Assembly (NCBI GenBank): GCA_017941345.1
Contig: JAGAWQ010000008.1
Span: 62,001 to 126,000, forward strand
DNA: 64,000 bases
Direction of reading: 5' to 3'
Origin: Prevotella sp.
Lineage (GTDB): Bacteria > Bacteroidota > Bacteroidia > Bacteroidales > Bacteroidaceae
The notes under the pieces were generated by a model. It saw only the letters and a list, made by a program, of their open reading frames with translations. It ran no database searches and had not been told where the DNA came from. Positions 1 through 8,897 of this stretch are shown here, one piece after another; positions within the stretch are counted from its first letter, which is position 1; the number at the start of each line of letters is the position of its first letter. A program made the position numbers and the translations under genes.

Positions 1-67
1 GCTTACTTATCGTTACACGTTCCGTCGTAGCGAATTAGAGGAGGAGTGAGCGTCGAAAATACTTTCT

Positions 68-568
68 TTACTGCTTATCAAGTGTGACGACGGCAGTCAT
101 ACTGGTTGAACCGTTCAGCGAGAAGTCGTATTCTGCAATGACTTGTTTGGCTGAGAGCGAGACGATGCGCCATAGCAGCACGCGTTCTTCGTTGTCGAAT
201 TCGTTGCTGACAATACGTATCATAGCGCTGCTGGCAATATAGGTGCCGTGAAGTGCTTTGGTCTCTTCAACAAGGTCGAATATCTTGTTCCCGTCCTCGT
301 CTAAAACGTAGTTGCCTGCTTCGTCGACTCTTGGTACGTAGCTGGACTCCAGATAGGTTATAGCACATGTGCCGTCCTCGTTGAATATGACATTTTTGTA
401 GTCAAACTCCAAACCAGGATCCTCGTCGCTACGGATGACGTAAGAGAATGCCCACTTGCCAGGCAGAATCTCGCTTACCATTCCGTCGTCGCTATCGTCC
501 AGCTTGTCGCAACCCGTCAGCAGCAGGCCGCACAGCATGACCATCCAAAGCATTACTGTATTCTTCAT
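68..568 (-). CDS. Small lipoprotein, lipocalin-like fold suspected
   Basis: A 166-residue protein of unknown function. The N-terminus is a clear lipoprotein signal: a hydrophobic stretch ending in the lipobox LTGC with the lipidated Cys at residue 20, followed by Asp-rich residues. The mature part begins with a GKW motif and contains FNEDGTC, a pattern common in small lipocalin-like beta-barrel lipoproteins of Bacteroidales (DUF4488/DUF5004 type). That assignment is inference from pattern only. The upstream gene at 807-2012 is on the same strand, but a strong terminator and a palindrome array lie between them, so this gene probably has its own transcript. Bases 1-67 beyond its stop hold nothing I recognise. 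Confidence 0.7.
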   Translation of the reverse strand: MKNTVMLWMVMLCGLLLTGCDKLDDSDDGMVSEILPGKWAFSYVIRSDEDPGLEFDYKNVIFNEDGTCAITYLESSYVPRVDEAGNYVLDEDGNKIFDLVEETKALHGTYIASSAMIRIVSNEFDNEERVLLWRIVSLSAKQVIAEYDFSLNGSTSMTAVVTLDKQ

Positions 569-647
569 GGTTGCAAAGGTACGAATAAGTCGGCAAAAAA
601 AGAAAATAAATCACAAGATATTTTCTTTTTCCCTCGAAAAGATTTTT

Positions 648-732
648 ATGTTGCTGGCTTAGCAACTTATGTTGCTCGCCCAGCAACACCTGTTGTTCGC
701 CCAGCAACATGTGTTGCCCGTCCAACAACATA
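648..732. repeat. Tandem palindromes, 4 units, 21-base period
   Basis: Four copies of a hairpin-forming unit, with TGTTG beginning at 649, 670, 691 and 712, exactly 21 bases apart. Each unit has arms of the type GTTGC / GCAAC around a 6-8-base centre (TGGCTTA, TCGCCCA, TTCGCCCA, CCCGTCC). Arms are kept while centres vary. The array lies between two minus-strand lipoprotein genes. Two other arrays with the same architecture but different arm sequence occur at 49436-49494 and 62094-62155. Confidence 0.85.
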
Positions 733-746
733 AAATTCCTAAGGAG

Positions 747-782
747 CAAAAAAATACAGGCACACCTTTCAGCGCGCCTGCA
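747..782 (-). terminator. Intrinsic terminator of the beta-helix lipoprotein gene
   Basis: Read on the minus strand, a GC-rich stem GCAGGCGCGC / GTGTGCCTGT with a short loop is followed by a run of seven T. It sits about 25 bases after the stop codon at 807. Confidence 0.75.
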
Positions 783-806
783 TTCTTATGCTATTTGTAA
801 ATGAGA

Positions 807-2012
807 TTACTCAGCAATCCAACGGGGGTCACCAGCTTTAGCAGCATCGCCTGAAGGAGTCAGGTTCAGACCACCGTTCTCAGCTGTGAGGTCGAGTGCA
901 TTGGTGGGAACTGTGAAAGGAGCAGCCTCCAGTTTGGTAGACATTGAAGCTTCCTGACCTTCACCAAAGCCAAAGTTGTTCTCAATAACTTTTGTGCAAT
1001 TTCCTTGAGCAAATTTGCTGATATTCTTTACGTCAACATAAATATTACCAGTCATAGTAATATTAGTCTTGGAATTGTTTACAGTATTATTGCCGAAGTT
1101 CTTGCCCTTAAAGGTGTTGATGAGTGTATTGTTTGTGAATACCCAGTCGTAAGTTGATGTGCCATTATTGGTACCAAAAGCTTTTGCGGCATTACTTGCA
1201 TTAGCAAAGCGAATGAAGAATGCGCTGCTGGTTTCGTTAATGTTGTAGATGGTGCTATTAGTGATGCTGATATTCTTGATGGCACCCTTACTGTTTGCAG
1301 TAGCGTCGAAAGCAATAAAGTTCTTATCCTTATTGTCAAGCTGGATAATGCTGTTCTCGATGATAAATGAAACAAGTGCCCAGTCCTGACCATTAGTCGA
1401 AATAATGCTGTTCTTCAGATTCTTAATCATTACATTCTTGATAGCAACTTCACCTAACAGATTGAAGTCTGTAGCAGCAGCATCCGTATAAACATCCTGG
1501 TTCTTTACTTTTCCGCCTTCTGCACTTAAGGCAATCAGCGGGTCGGCAATAGCTGTAGCGTCAATAACAGCGTTCTCCAAAGCCAAGTTGTCTGCAATAA
1601 CGAATTTAGCGTTAGCAATTCCGATAGGAGAGTCTTCTGTACCACAAATGCCTACAGTCTCAGTAGCCTCAATGGTTGCAGGAGCTTCTGCATTACCGTT
1701 GATGCTGACGTTGTTCAGATTCTTACCCAAAGTAATCTTAACACCGCCGGCAACGTTAAGAATCAGAGGACTATCGTTCTGAATCTCAACCTGACTCAGG
1801 TCAAGGTCTGCAGATACGTTCAGTTCAACGACACTCTTAGGAAGGGCCAGAACGCCATCCTTCGCATGAGAAACGATGACATCAGCCAGTTCTGTGCCAT
1901 TGTCAATAGCTGCTTCTGTTGGAACACCAGGTTTGCTCTCGTTAGCGCAAGACTGGAATGAAAAAGCGCCAACCAGCATCAGGGCTGCGCCAAAAATTAA
2001 GCTTTTCTTCAT
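807..2012 (-). CDS. Beta-helix lipoprotein, DUF4957/DUF5123-like
   Basis: A 401-residue predicted surface or periplasmic lipoprotein. I start it at the ATG at 2012 because this gives a signal peptide (KKSLIFGAALMLVGAF) ending in a lipobox with Cys 22 (SFQSC), and because the promoter at 2070-2101 would put the transcript start inside any longer reading. Residues about 40-350 are made of short, Asn- and Ile-rich repeats (forms such as IKNVMIKNL, IKNISITNS, NITMTGNIY), the hallmark of a right-handed parallel beta-helix. In Bacteroidales such domains (DUF4957, DUF5123) accompany polysaccharide-degrading loci, so a carbohydrate-related role is possible. No catalytic residues can be assigned. Confidence 0.7.
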   Translation of the reverse strand: MKKSLIFGAALMLVGAFSFQSCANESKPGVPTEAAIDNGTELADVIVSHAKDGVLALPKSVVELNVSADLDLSQVEIQNDSPLILNVAGGVKITLGKNLNNVSINGNAEAPATIEATETVGICGTEDSPIGIANAKFVIADNLALENAVIDATAIADPLIALSAEGGKVKNQDVYTDAAATDFNLLGEVAIKNVMIKNLKNSIISTNGQDWALVSFIIENSIIQLDNKDKNFIAFDATANSKGAIKNISITNSTIYNINETSSAFFIRFANASNAAKAFGTNNGTSTYDWVFTNNTLINTFKGKNFGNNTVNNSKTNITMTGNIYVDVKNISKFAQGNCTKVIENNFGFGEGQEASMSTKLEAAPFTVPTNALDLTAENGGLNLTPSGDAAKAGDPRWIAE

Positions 2013-2069
2013 AATGTTTTGTTTTAAATTAAGTATGTTTTTAGAGTTGTTTCGTGTATTAATGCGCTG

Positions 2070-2101
2070 CAAATTTAGGGAATATCCGTGAATTAACCAA
2101 A
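2070..2101 (-). promoter_or_regulatory. Promoter of the beta-helix lipoprotein gene
   Basis: On the minus strand a TTTG -33 box (2101-2098) is separated by 20 bases from a TAAATTTG -7 box (2077-2070). The predicted transcript start lies about 50 bases before the ATG at 2012. Confidence 0.6.
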
Positions 2102-2158
2102 TTTTTTTGAGTTTTTGTTTAAAAAAAGCGATTATCCGTTGCCAAAGTGCCTTATTTG

Positions 2159-2189
2159 TTTGCAAAGTAACAAAAAAGTATTATCTTTG
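2159..2189 (+). promoter_or_regulatory. Promoter of the coiled-coil lipoprotein operon
   Basis: A TTTG -33 box at 2159-2162, 19 bases of spacer and a TATCTTTG -7 box at 2182-2189, a textbook Bacteroidetes promoter. It is divergent to the promoter at 2070-2101. Confidence 0.75.
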
Positions 2190-2255
2190 CATGCGAAAAA
2201 GTAGCCGAAATCGACAAAAGAAATAGTGTTAAACAATTAAAATCACTAAGTAGTT

Positions 2256-3113
2256 ATGAAGAAAATTTATGTTTTTGGTGGTCTGTTCGCGCTGATGTGT
2301 ACCTTGGTGGCCTGTGGTGGAAAGACCCAGAGTAACCCGGAGGCAGACTCTCTGCGTACTGAGCTGAGGGCTCAGATGGAAGCGATGGACGAGATTAGTC
2401 TCTTCCTGGATGCTGTCAACGTGAGCATGGATAGTGTGATTAACATGGAGGGAGGCATTCTGCGCACATCTGGTGAGAGCCCGCTGTCACAGAAAGACCA
2501 GATTAAGAAGAACATCGAGTCCTACAAACTCATTCTGCAACAGCAGCGTGAGCGTCTGGACGTGCTGGAGAAGAAGCTGAAGGACAGCAACGCCTATGCC
2601 GGCAAGATGCAGAAGACGATAGCTGCCTTGAAAAAGCAGCTGGAAGAGAAGGACCAGGCTATTGCCACCCTGTCTTCTGAGCTTGAGCAGCGCAACTACG
2701 ATATTGCAGCGCTGAAGGAGAATGTAGAGCAGCTGAACATCGAGGTGGCTGACTTGGTAGAGGACTCGAGAGCGAAGTCTGACTCCATCGACAAGCAGGA
2801 TGCCCAGCTCAACGAGGCCTACGTATTCATCGGCTCAAAGAAGGAGCTGAAGGAAGCCGGACTTGCTCAGGGTGGTACGCTTTTCAAGAAGCTGAAGTTT
2901 GATGCCTCGAATGTGGACAAGCGTCTTTTCCAGAAGATAGACATCCGCAATACCACGAAGTTCAACATTCCTGACGACGATGCTGAGGTGCTGACCCAGA
3001 TGCCTGCTGACTCGTATAAAATCAGGAAGACTGGCGACGACTCCTCTGAGCTGGTGATTACCGACCCTGCCCAGTTCTGGAGTGTTACGCGTGTTCTGGT
3101 TGTCAAATACTAA
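2256..3113 (+). CDS. Coiled-coil lipoprotein (Cbp1-like adhesin family suspected)
   Basis: A 285-residue lipoprotein: hydrophobic signal ending in the lipobox LVAC with Cys 20, then a long heptad-rich region (about residues 75-180, with repeats such as LEKKLKD, LKKQLEEKD, LSSELEQR) that should form a coiled coil, then a small globular C-terminal part of about 90 residues. The overall plan matches the Bacteroidales proteins annotated as Cbp1-family collagen-binding adhesins; this is recognition by architecture, not proof of adhesion. It has its own promoter and is followed after 10 bases by the lyase gene at 3124, so the two are probably co-transcribed. Confidence 0.65.
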   Translation: MKKIYVFGGLFALMCTLVACGGKTQSNPEADSLRTELRAQMEAMDEISLFLDAVNVSMDSVINMEGGILRTSGESPLSQKDQIKKNIESYKLILQQQRERLDVLEKKLKDSNAYAGKMQKTIAALKKQLEEKDQAIATLSSELEQRNYDIAALKENVEQLNIEVADLVEDSRAKSDSIDKQDAQLNEAYVFIGSKKELKEAGLAQGGTLFKKLKFDASNVDKRLFQKIDIRNTTKFNIPDDDAEVLTQMPADSYKIRKTGDDSSELVITDPAQFWSVTRVLVVKY

Positions 3114-3123
3114 GAGCGAATAG

Positions 3124-4911
3124 ATGTTGGCAAAGCGCTGGACATTCATCGTCTGTCTGTTGGCTACCCTCACGATGCAGGCATCAGACTTGTTGCCTCG
3201 ATGGGGAGACCGCTATTGGACGGACTCTGTGCCTGAATCTATGCGCAAAAGCTATATCACTTTTGGTGAACAATATGCTGGCAAGGCTTGGAATAGCCTG
3301 CCAGCTATTGTTTTTGCCGAATACAAAAAGACAGGCAATCGGGTCAATTACGAACAGCTGATGTTTGAGAAACGCCGACAGCTGGCAGCCCTCGTGATGG
3401 CTGAGATAGCAGAGAGCCGACGCCGATTTCTGCCTGATATCATCAACGGTCTGCAGAGCACGCTTGAGGAGACGTGGTGGGGCCTGCCGGCACATTATAA
3501 GACGGAGCTGCCAAAGGCAGAAGACCAGACGGTAGACCTTTTTAATGCTGAGACGGCCTCGCTGGTGGCTTATACCCGCTATATGCTGGCTGATGAGTTG
3601 GAAAGATTCTCGCCCTTGTTGCCTCAGCGTATCGACCAGGAGATAGCACGACGCATCCTTCAGCCGGCCGTAAAAACCCGTTATTGGTGGAAAACTGCCG
3701 GCATGAACTGGAACCCCTGGATATGCTCTAACTGGTTGGCCTGTGTCCTGTTCTGCGAGCATGATGAGGCGCGTCGGACGGAAGCCGTCAGCCAGATTCG
3801 TCAGGCCTGCGACGCCTTCGTGCAAGCCTATCCGGCTGATGGCGGCTGCGATGAAGGTCCTCACTATTGGGACCGTGCAGCAGCTTCGTTGTTCGAAACG
3901 CTCTACCTGCTGCAAGACAGCACTTTCACCCCTAAAGTCAAGGCGATGGAGTCCTATATATATAAGATGTATATAGGCGACGGCTATGCGGTCAACTTTG
4001 CTGATGCCCACGGGAACAGGGCGTTGCTCAATGTGAACATCGCCTATCCTTTCGGTCTTGTCACAGGCGATAAGACGATGCGTCAATATGCAGCCTACAT
4101 CGGTCAGCAGGGAGATATTCTGCAACATGCTGCCCAGTTCTACGACAAAAGCGGCAACTGGCCTTCGTTAGCCCGCGAACTCATATTCCTTAAATATATT
4201 CGGTCGTATCTTCAAGAGCGACCTTGTGAGCCTCGTCTTCAGCAGGTATGGCTGCCCAACCTGCAGGTGATGACGGCTCGAGAACCCTTTGTCGCCTTTA
4301 AGGGAGGACATAACGGGGAGAGCCATAACCATAACGATGTGGGCTCTTTCATCGTCTATGCAGACGGCAAGCCGCTACTGATAGACCCAGGAGTAGGGGA
4401 GTATACGGCAAAGACCTTCTCGAAGCAGCGTTATGAGATATGGACCATGCAGTCAGACTATCATAATCTGCCTCGTATCAACGGACAGTCGCAACGTGAA
4501 GGTAAGCAGTACGCTGCCCGCATGGTAAAATATAAGTCTGGACAGCTGACCCTTGACTTGCGAGAGGCTTATCCCCACGAGGCCCAGATTCGTTGGTGGA
4601 AGCGAACGGTTAAGACGCGAGTCAAGCGTAGTGTAGAGGTGACGGAAGACTTCTGTCTTGATGCCTACGTTGCGCCTACCCAGCTGATGCTGATGACTCC
4701 TGTCAAGCCTGAACGGGGGGAAAGTGGTATCCTGCTATTGGGAGACCACCGCCTCGTTTATGATGCCAGACAGCTGGAGGCGGCAATAGAGGACATCAGC
4801 CCGCTGTTAGCCCCTGTGTTACGTCAAATGTGGGGCCAGCAGATGTATCGTATCGTATTGACCGTGAAGAACAACGTGTTGAAAGCAAAACTTAAATACT
4901 ATATCCAATGA
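3124..4911 (+). CDS. Heparinase II/III family polysaccharide lyase
   Basis: A 595-residue exported protein with a signal peptide (cleavage near residue 20, MQA-SD). An alpha-toroid N-terminal half carries MNWNPW at 194-199, the usual site of the substrate-neutralising Asn, and GPHYW at 245-249, where the family places its catalytic Tyr. The beta-sandwich half has GGHNGESHNHND (His 396, 401, 403), the metal-binding and catalytic His block of the heparinase II/III C-terminal domain. It should cleave a uronic-acid polysaccharide by beta-elimination, giving unsaturated sugars. The next gene overlaps it by four bases (ATGA) and contains a GH105-type domain that would process those products. The exact substrate cannot be told. 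Confidence 0.85.
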   Translation: MLAKRWTFIVCLLATLTMQASDLLPRWGDRYWTDSVPESMRKSYITFGEQYAGKAWNSLPAIVFAEYKKTGNRVNYEQLMFEKRRQLAALVMAEIAESRRRFLPDIINGLQSTLEETWWGLPAHYKTELPKAEDQTVDLFNAETASLVAYTRYMLADELERFSPLLPQRIDQEIARRILQPAVKTRYWWKTAGMNWNPWICSNWLACVLFCEHDEARRTEAVSQIRQACDAFVQAYPADGGCDEGPHYWDRAAASLFETLYLLQDSTFTPKVKAMESYIYKMYIGDGYAVNFADAHGNRALLNVNIAYPFGLVTGDKTMRQYAAYIGQQGDILQHAAQFYDKSGNWPSLARELIFLKYIRSYLQERPCEPRLQQVWLPNLQVMTAREPFVAFKGGHNGESHNHNDVGSFIVYADGKPLLIDPGVGEYTAKTFSKQRYEIWTMQSDYHNLPRINGQSQREGKQYAARMVKYKSGQLTLDLREAYPHEAQIRWWKRTVKTRVKRSVEVTEDFCLDAYVAPTQLMLMTPVKPERGESGILLLGDHRLVYDARQLEAAIEDISPLLAPVLRQMWGQQMYRIVLTVKNNVLKAKLKYYIQ

Positions 4912-7223
4912 AACGAATCCTATCCATACTCCTTTTGCTCACGATGGTGTCGACAGTCATGTTAGCTGCCAAGAAGAAGACATCAAAGACACAGACCGAC
5001 CGCGAATACTGGGTGGAGGTGGCTTATAAGCTGGCTCAGCCGGTATTGGAGAATATGGCTCGTGGCGAACTGCAGAAGAACATGCAGGTGGAAGTCAGTC
5101 CTACTTGGGACGGACGTAACAAGAAGGTGACCTACATGGAGTGCTTTGGGCGTCTGATGGCAGGCCTTTCCCCTTGGCTCACCTTGCCTGACGACGATAC
5201 GCCAGAAGGCCAGAAACGTCGCCAGCTGCGTGAGTGGGCGCTGCAAAGCTATAAGAATGCGGTAGACCCCTCCTCACCCGACTATCTGTTATGGCGCCAG
5301 GAGGGTCAGACGCTGGTCGATGCAGCCTATGTGGCAGAGAGTCTGATTCGTGGCTATGATGCCTTATGGGTGCCCCTTGACAGTCTGACGAAGCAACGTT
5401 ATATACAGGAGTTCAGTCTGTTGCGACGCGTCGAGCCGCCCTACACCAACTGGTTGCTGTTCTCTTCTACGGTAGAGAGCTTCCTGGCTAAGGTGGGTAC
5501 TTCCTATGATGCCTATCGTGTAAACATGGGTGTCCGTAAGACGGAGGAGTGGTATGTCGGCGACGGCTGGTATTCTGACGGACAGGGCACCTTTGCCTTC
5601 GACTACTATACCAGCTACGTGTTTCATGCCATGTATCTGGAGACGCTCCAGAATATGGCTGACGCCAAGGGCTATGGATGGGGCATCAACTACAAGCAGT
5701 ATTATCAGCGCGCCTTACGTCGTGCACAGAAGCATGCGGTCATCTTGGAGCGTTTCATCTCACCCGAAGGCACTTTCCCAGTCTTTGGTCGTAGCATTCC
5801 CTATCGCATGGCTGCCCTGCAGCCTCTGGCACTCATGGCCTGGTATCAGACCCTGCCTGAAGAGTTGAGCAACGGACAGGTGCGCAGGGCTTTGACCAAA
5901 GTCATGCATCGGATGTACGATAATCAGGATAACTTCAACGAAGGAGGATTCCTGACCATAGGCTTCTGTGGCTCACAACCTAATGTGGCTGACTGGTACA
6001 CCAATAATGGGTCGCTCTATATGACCTCTCTTTCACTCATGCCTCTTGGCTTGCCTGCCACCCATCCTTTCTGGACGGATGCAGAACAGCCTACCACTCA
6101 GGAAAAGGCATGGGGCGGGCAACCTTTCACCAAGGACCATTTCTGGCGGGATGAGGTTCCTGAGATGCAACGTCCACAGGCTATTCTCCAGCTGATAGAC
6201 AAGGTGAATACCTCGTGGCAGTCACGTCATCCTGCTGAGGTGCGTGCCTTCTGGGACGAGGCTGCCTATCATACGGGCAATATGGAAGCCTATAAGTTGA
6301 CGCGCAAGGAGCACTATCGTGCCTATTCTGAGCGCTGGGCCAAGCATAACCATTGGAAGGGGGCTACGGGAGCAGACCCCGCCAAATGGAAATACAAGCA
6401 GTATGGCGAGGGGCAGGACTACGTGTTGTTTGGCGACTGGCAGATATGTTTCCAGACCTATCTTGACCTCAACCAGCTGTCACCTGACGACAGGAAGACA
6501 GCCCGTGCCAAGGAGGTGATGGGGTATATCGCAGACTCAAAGGCTACGGATTATTGGTGGTGGGCTGACGCACTCTATATGGTGATGCCGGTAATGACGA
6601 AGATGTATCAGCTGACGGGTGATACCAAGTATCTGGATAAGCTCTACCAGAATCTGTGCTATACCGACAGCATCATGCTTGACCCAGAGACAGGACTCTA
6701 TTTCCGTGATGGTAAGTATGTCTATCCGAAGCATAAGACGGCTTCAGGCCAAAAGGATTTCTGGGCTCGTGGCGACGGATGGGTGCTGGCAGGACTGGCT
6801 AAGGTGTTGCAGGACATGCCTACCACATACGTCCATCAGCCCTTCTTTAAGGAGAAGTTCATCCGGTTGGCTCATGCTGTGGTGCAGTTACAACAGCATG
6901 AAGGCTATTGGACCCGTTCTATGATGGATGCCGAACAAGCCCCTGGGCCTGAGACCAGCGGAACGGCTTTCTTCTGCTATGGTTTGTTGTGGGGTGTCAA
7001 TCATGGTTATCTTCCTCGTCAGACGTTTGCTCCAGCCATTGCTAAGGCTTGGAATTATCTGACCAGGAAAGCCCTTCAGCCAGATGGAAGGGTTGGCTAT
7101 GTGCAACCCATCGGCGAGCGGGCTATTCCTGGTCAGACAGTAGATGCCAACAGCGAGTCTAACTTCGGCGTTGGTGCATTCTTGCTGGCTGCTTGCGAAT
7201 ACTACAGGTACATTAATTCATAG
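4908..7223 (+). CDS. Two-domain DUF2264 and GH105 (unsaturated glycuronyl hydrolase) protein
   Basis: A 771-residue exported protein with a signal peptide (about residues 1-20). Residues about 25-400 match DUF2264: an alpha/alpha-barrel with motifs such as ECFGRLMAG, PPYTNWLLFSS and YVGDGWYSDG. Residues about 440-771 look like GH105/GH88, with WWWADALYM near 547 and ARGDGWVLAG near 620, the two acidic motifs of unsaturated rhamnogalacturonyl or glucuronyl hydrolases. GH105 enzymes hydrate and release the unsaturated uronic acid made by lyases, which fits the overlapping lyase gene upstream. The two domains are more often separate genes. The last 11 bases overlap the convergent DUF3332 gene. 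Confidence 0.8.
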   Translation: MKRILSILLLLTMVSTVMLAAKKKTSKTQTDREYWVEVAYKLAQPVLENMARGELQKNMQVEVSPTWDGRNKKVTYMECFGRLMAGLSPWLTLPDDDTPEGQKRRQLREWALQSYKNAVDPSSPDYLLWRQEGQTLVDAAYVAESLIRGYDALWVPLDSLTKQRYIQEFSLLRRVEPPYTNWLLFSSTVESFLAKVGTSYDAYRVNMGVRKTEEWYVGDGWYSDGQGTFAFDYYTSYVFHAMYLETLQNMADAKGYGWGINYKQYYQRALRRAQKHAVILERFISPEGTFPVFGRSIPYRMAALQPLALMAWYQTLPEELSNGQVRRALTKVMHRMYDNQDNFNEGGFLTIGFCGSQPNVADWYTNNGSLYMTSLSLMPLGLPATHPFWTDAEQPTTQEKAWGGQPFTKDHFWRDEVPEMQRPQAILQLIDKVNTSWQSRHPAEVRAFWDEAAYHTGNMEAYKLTRKEHYRAYSERWAKHNHWKGATGADPAKWKYKQYGEGQDYVLFGDWQICFQTYLDLNQLSPDDRKTARAKEVMGYIADSKATDYWWWADALYMVMPVMTKMYQLTGDTKYLDKLYQNLCYTDSIMLDPETGLYFRDGKYVYPKHKTASGQKDFWARGDGWVLAGLAKVLQDMPTTYVHQPFFKEKFIRLAHAVVQLQQHEGYWTRSMMDAEQAPGPETSGTAFFCYGLLWGVNHGYLPRQTFAPAIAKAWNYLTRKALQPDGRVGYVQPIGERAIPGQTVDANSESNFGVGAFLLAACEYYRYINS

Positions 7224-7770
7224 CGAAGAACAGACCATCGTTGGCAGCCATGCGAGCCTCAGCTACGCCAGCCTCGTTGAGGGTGAAGTTCTTGGTCTCG
7301 CCATTAATCTGCGACTGGATGGTACCATCGCTGTTGAAGCGGAAGATTTCCTTCTGTACGCCGTTCTGCTCCATTGACCAAGAGTCGTTCTCAGCATTGT
7401 GGATGAAATAGGTAATCTCACCAGTAGGCGCCTTGATTTCATAACCGTTCTTCAGGGTGGTTACGGCATAGTAGCGACCATCCTGACCCATCACCTGCTG
7501 CGTCTTGCCGATGTTATTGGCTGCAACAGGGTTGTTGCCTGACCAGAACTCGATGCTGTTCAGTACCAGGACATCGGCCAGCGTGCAAAGCGTACCTGCG
7601 ATGGGAACGAGGATAAGACCGGCGATGGCATTGACATACTTGTTGCTTGTCATTTGATTCTGCCAGCTGATGTATTTATTCCACAGACCGTACTGGCCTA
7701 TAAAACATGAACTGAACAGGAAACTTCCTGCGAGGAGGCATACTGCCACTTTCAAACTGATTTTTTTCAT
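7213..7770 (-). CDS. DUF3332 family lipoprotein
   Basis: A 185-residue protein with a lipoprotein signal (FLFSSC, Cys 22). The next part, LWNKYISWQNQM followed by a hydrophobic stretch of about 25 residues (YVNAIAGLILVPIAGTLCTL), and the phrase LNSIEFWSGNNP are typical of DUF3332. The C-terminal half is a small beta-rich domain. Function is unknown. It is the last gene of the minus-strand dapB operon, 6 bases after the WbqC gene, and its end overlaps the convergent GH105 gene. Confidence 0.8.
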   Translation of the reverse strand: MKKISLKVAVCLLAGSFLFSSCFIGQYGLWNKYISWQNQMTSNKYVNAIAGLILVPIAGTLCTLADVLVLNSIEFWSGNNPVAANNIGKTQQVMGQDGRYYAVTTLKNGYEIKAPTGEITYFIHNAENDSWSMEQNGVQKEIFRFNSDGTIQSQINGETKNFTLNEAGVAEARMAANDGLFFAMN

Positions 7771-7776
7771 AACTGT

Positions 7777-8400
7777 TTAATTGTTTAAAGGGTTTATGTT
7801 TAAATAAAAAATAGATTCTGGTCCCATGCAGAACAGCAAGTCAAGGATGCTCAGGTTAGGCTGGAAGCCGTGTTTGCGACTAAAGACCTGCCAATATTCC
7901 TTCGGCTTGAAGTCGGGGTCTGGCTGAGGGTGCTTGGCGCTGATGACGCTACGGTAGTCGTTAGGGTGCTTCTGCACATATTCCTTACTGTATTCCACCT
8001 CAGGATGGATATCGATAAGCTGGCATATCGTTTGTCGTATCTCCTCGTTGAAATCGACCAAGAAGGTGTATTTCTTCTCGAAGAAAGGACGGATGTCGTC
8101 AGCATAATAGTCGAAGAAAGGACTCTCGCTATAGGCGCTCTGCAACGCATTCCAATGGATGCGTCGCCATTGGTTGTGGTCGCTGATGCGCAGGTCTTTT
8201 ACCAACGTTTTGTCGTCCGTATGCTCCACAGGAACTGTCAGCGCCTGCTGTCCGTTAGCTGTTGCAATGACACAGCGGTTGCGGTAGGTCTGCTTTTGGT
8301 AGGAGTCGTGTTGCTCGATGATGCAATGGTTGTAGCCACAGAGTTTCTGATACCATTGTATGGGGCCGAAATAGGTTGTCTGGAGCAGCGCCGTAGTCAT
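7777..8400 (-). CDS. WbqC family protein
   Basis: A 207-residue cytoplasmic protein. The start, LLQTTYFGPIQWYQKL, and the later TYRNRCVI and LTVPVEH motifs are characteristic of the WbqC-like family (PF08889), whose members occur in polysaccharide loci and beside signal peptidase genes in Bacteroidetes. The biochemical activity is not established. The ATG overlaps the stop of the upstream signal-peptidase-like gene by four bases, indicating translational coupling. Confidence 0.85.
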   Translation of the reverse strand: MTTALLQTTYFGPIQWYQKLCGYNHCIIEQHDSYQKQTYRNRCVIATANGQQALTVPVEHTDDKTLVKDLRISDHNQWRRIHWNALQSAYSESPFFDYYADDIRPFFEKKYTFLVDFNEEIRQTICQLIDIHPEVEYSKEYVQKHPNDYRSVISAKHPQPDPDFKPKEYWQVFSRKHGFQPNLSILDLLFCMGPESIFYLNINPLNN

Positions 8401-8897
8401 TGCAGTCGGATGTTTTTACGATTATACAATACGGTGACCACACGCCCGATGATATTGCTCTCAGGGATAAATCCCAAATGGCGGGAGTCTACAGGGTTAC
8501 TGGGATTGATGGCCTCCAACCAGTAATAATCGCCCTTGGCGCAGTTGATGAGTCCTGGCACCAGCAGAGGCCCGCTCTGGGTACGGATGGTATCGCCAGG
8601 AATGGCTGTACAACGGGCAATCATCAGACCTGATGGTGAGCCGTTGGGGGCGGTGAAGGCTACGATGTCGCCTTTCTCTACGGGTTGGCGCATCAGTCGG
8701 CTGTAGGGTAGCAGCCTGTTGCCTTCTATACGCATCCCATAGCTACAGCGATTGATGAGCAGGCAGTCACCGTTCTTGAAGAGTGGCGACAATCCATTAC
8801 CATTGACGCTATGAGTAGAAACGACTAAGGTACGTACTATCAGCATCAGAGCGAATGCTGATGCGAACGATATCAGGTACTTTAGCCATTTTGCCAT
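8397..8897 (-). CDS. Signal peptidase I paralogue lacking catalytic Ser and Lys
   Basis: A 166-residue S26-family protein with an N-terminal transmembrane helix (about residues 7-27) and the fold motifs of LepB: KNGDCLLINRCSYG, KGDIVAF, IPGDTI and SRHLGFIPE. Aligned with the LepB encoded just upstream, the catalytic Ser position (PSSSL there) is Gly 35 in NGNGL, and the catalytic Lys position (VKRCVGLPG there) is Ala 94 in IARCTAIPG. The GDN motif before SRHLGF is also lost (EAINP). It therefore looks like a pseudo-peptidase. It is 24 bases downstream of lepB and could form a complex with LepB; that is inference. Confidence 0.85.
   Translation of the reverse strand: MAKWLKYLISFASAFALMLIVRTLVVSTHSVNGNGLSPLFKNGDCLLINRCSYGMRIEGNRLLPYSRLMRQPVEKGDIVAFTAPNGSPSGLMIARCTAIPGDTIRTQSGPLLVPGLINCAKGDYYWLEAINPSNPVDSRHLGFIPESNIIGRVVTVLYNRKNIRLQ

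Noticed and set aside
2013..2165. 51-residue N-terminal extension of the beta-helix lipoprotein
   Set aside because: It crosses the promoter and would bury the lipoprotein signal peptide.
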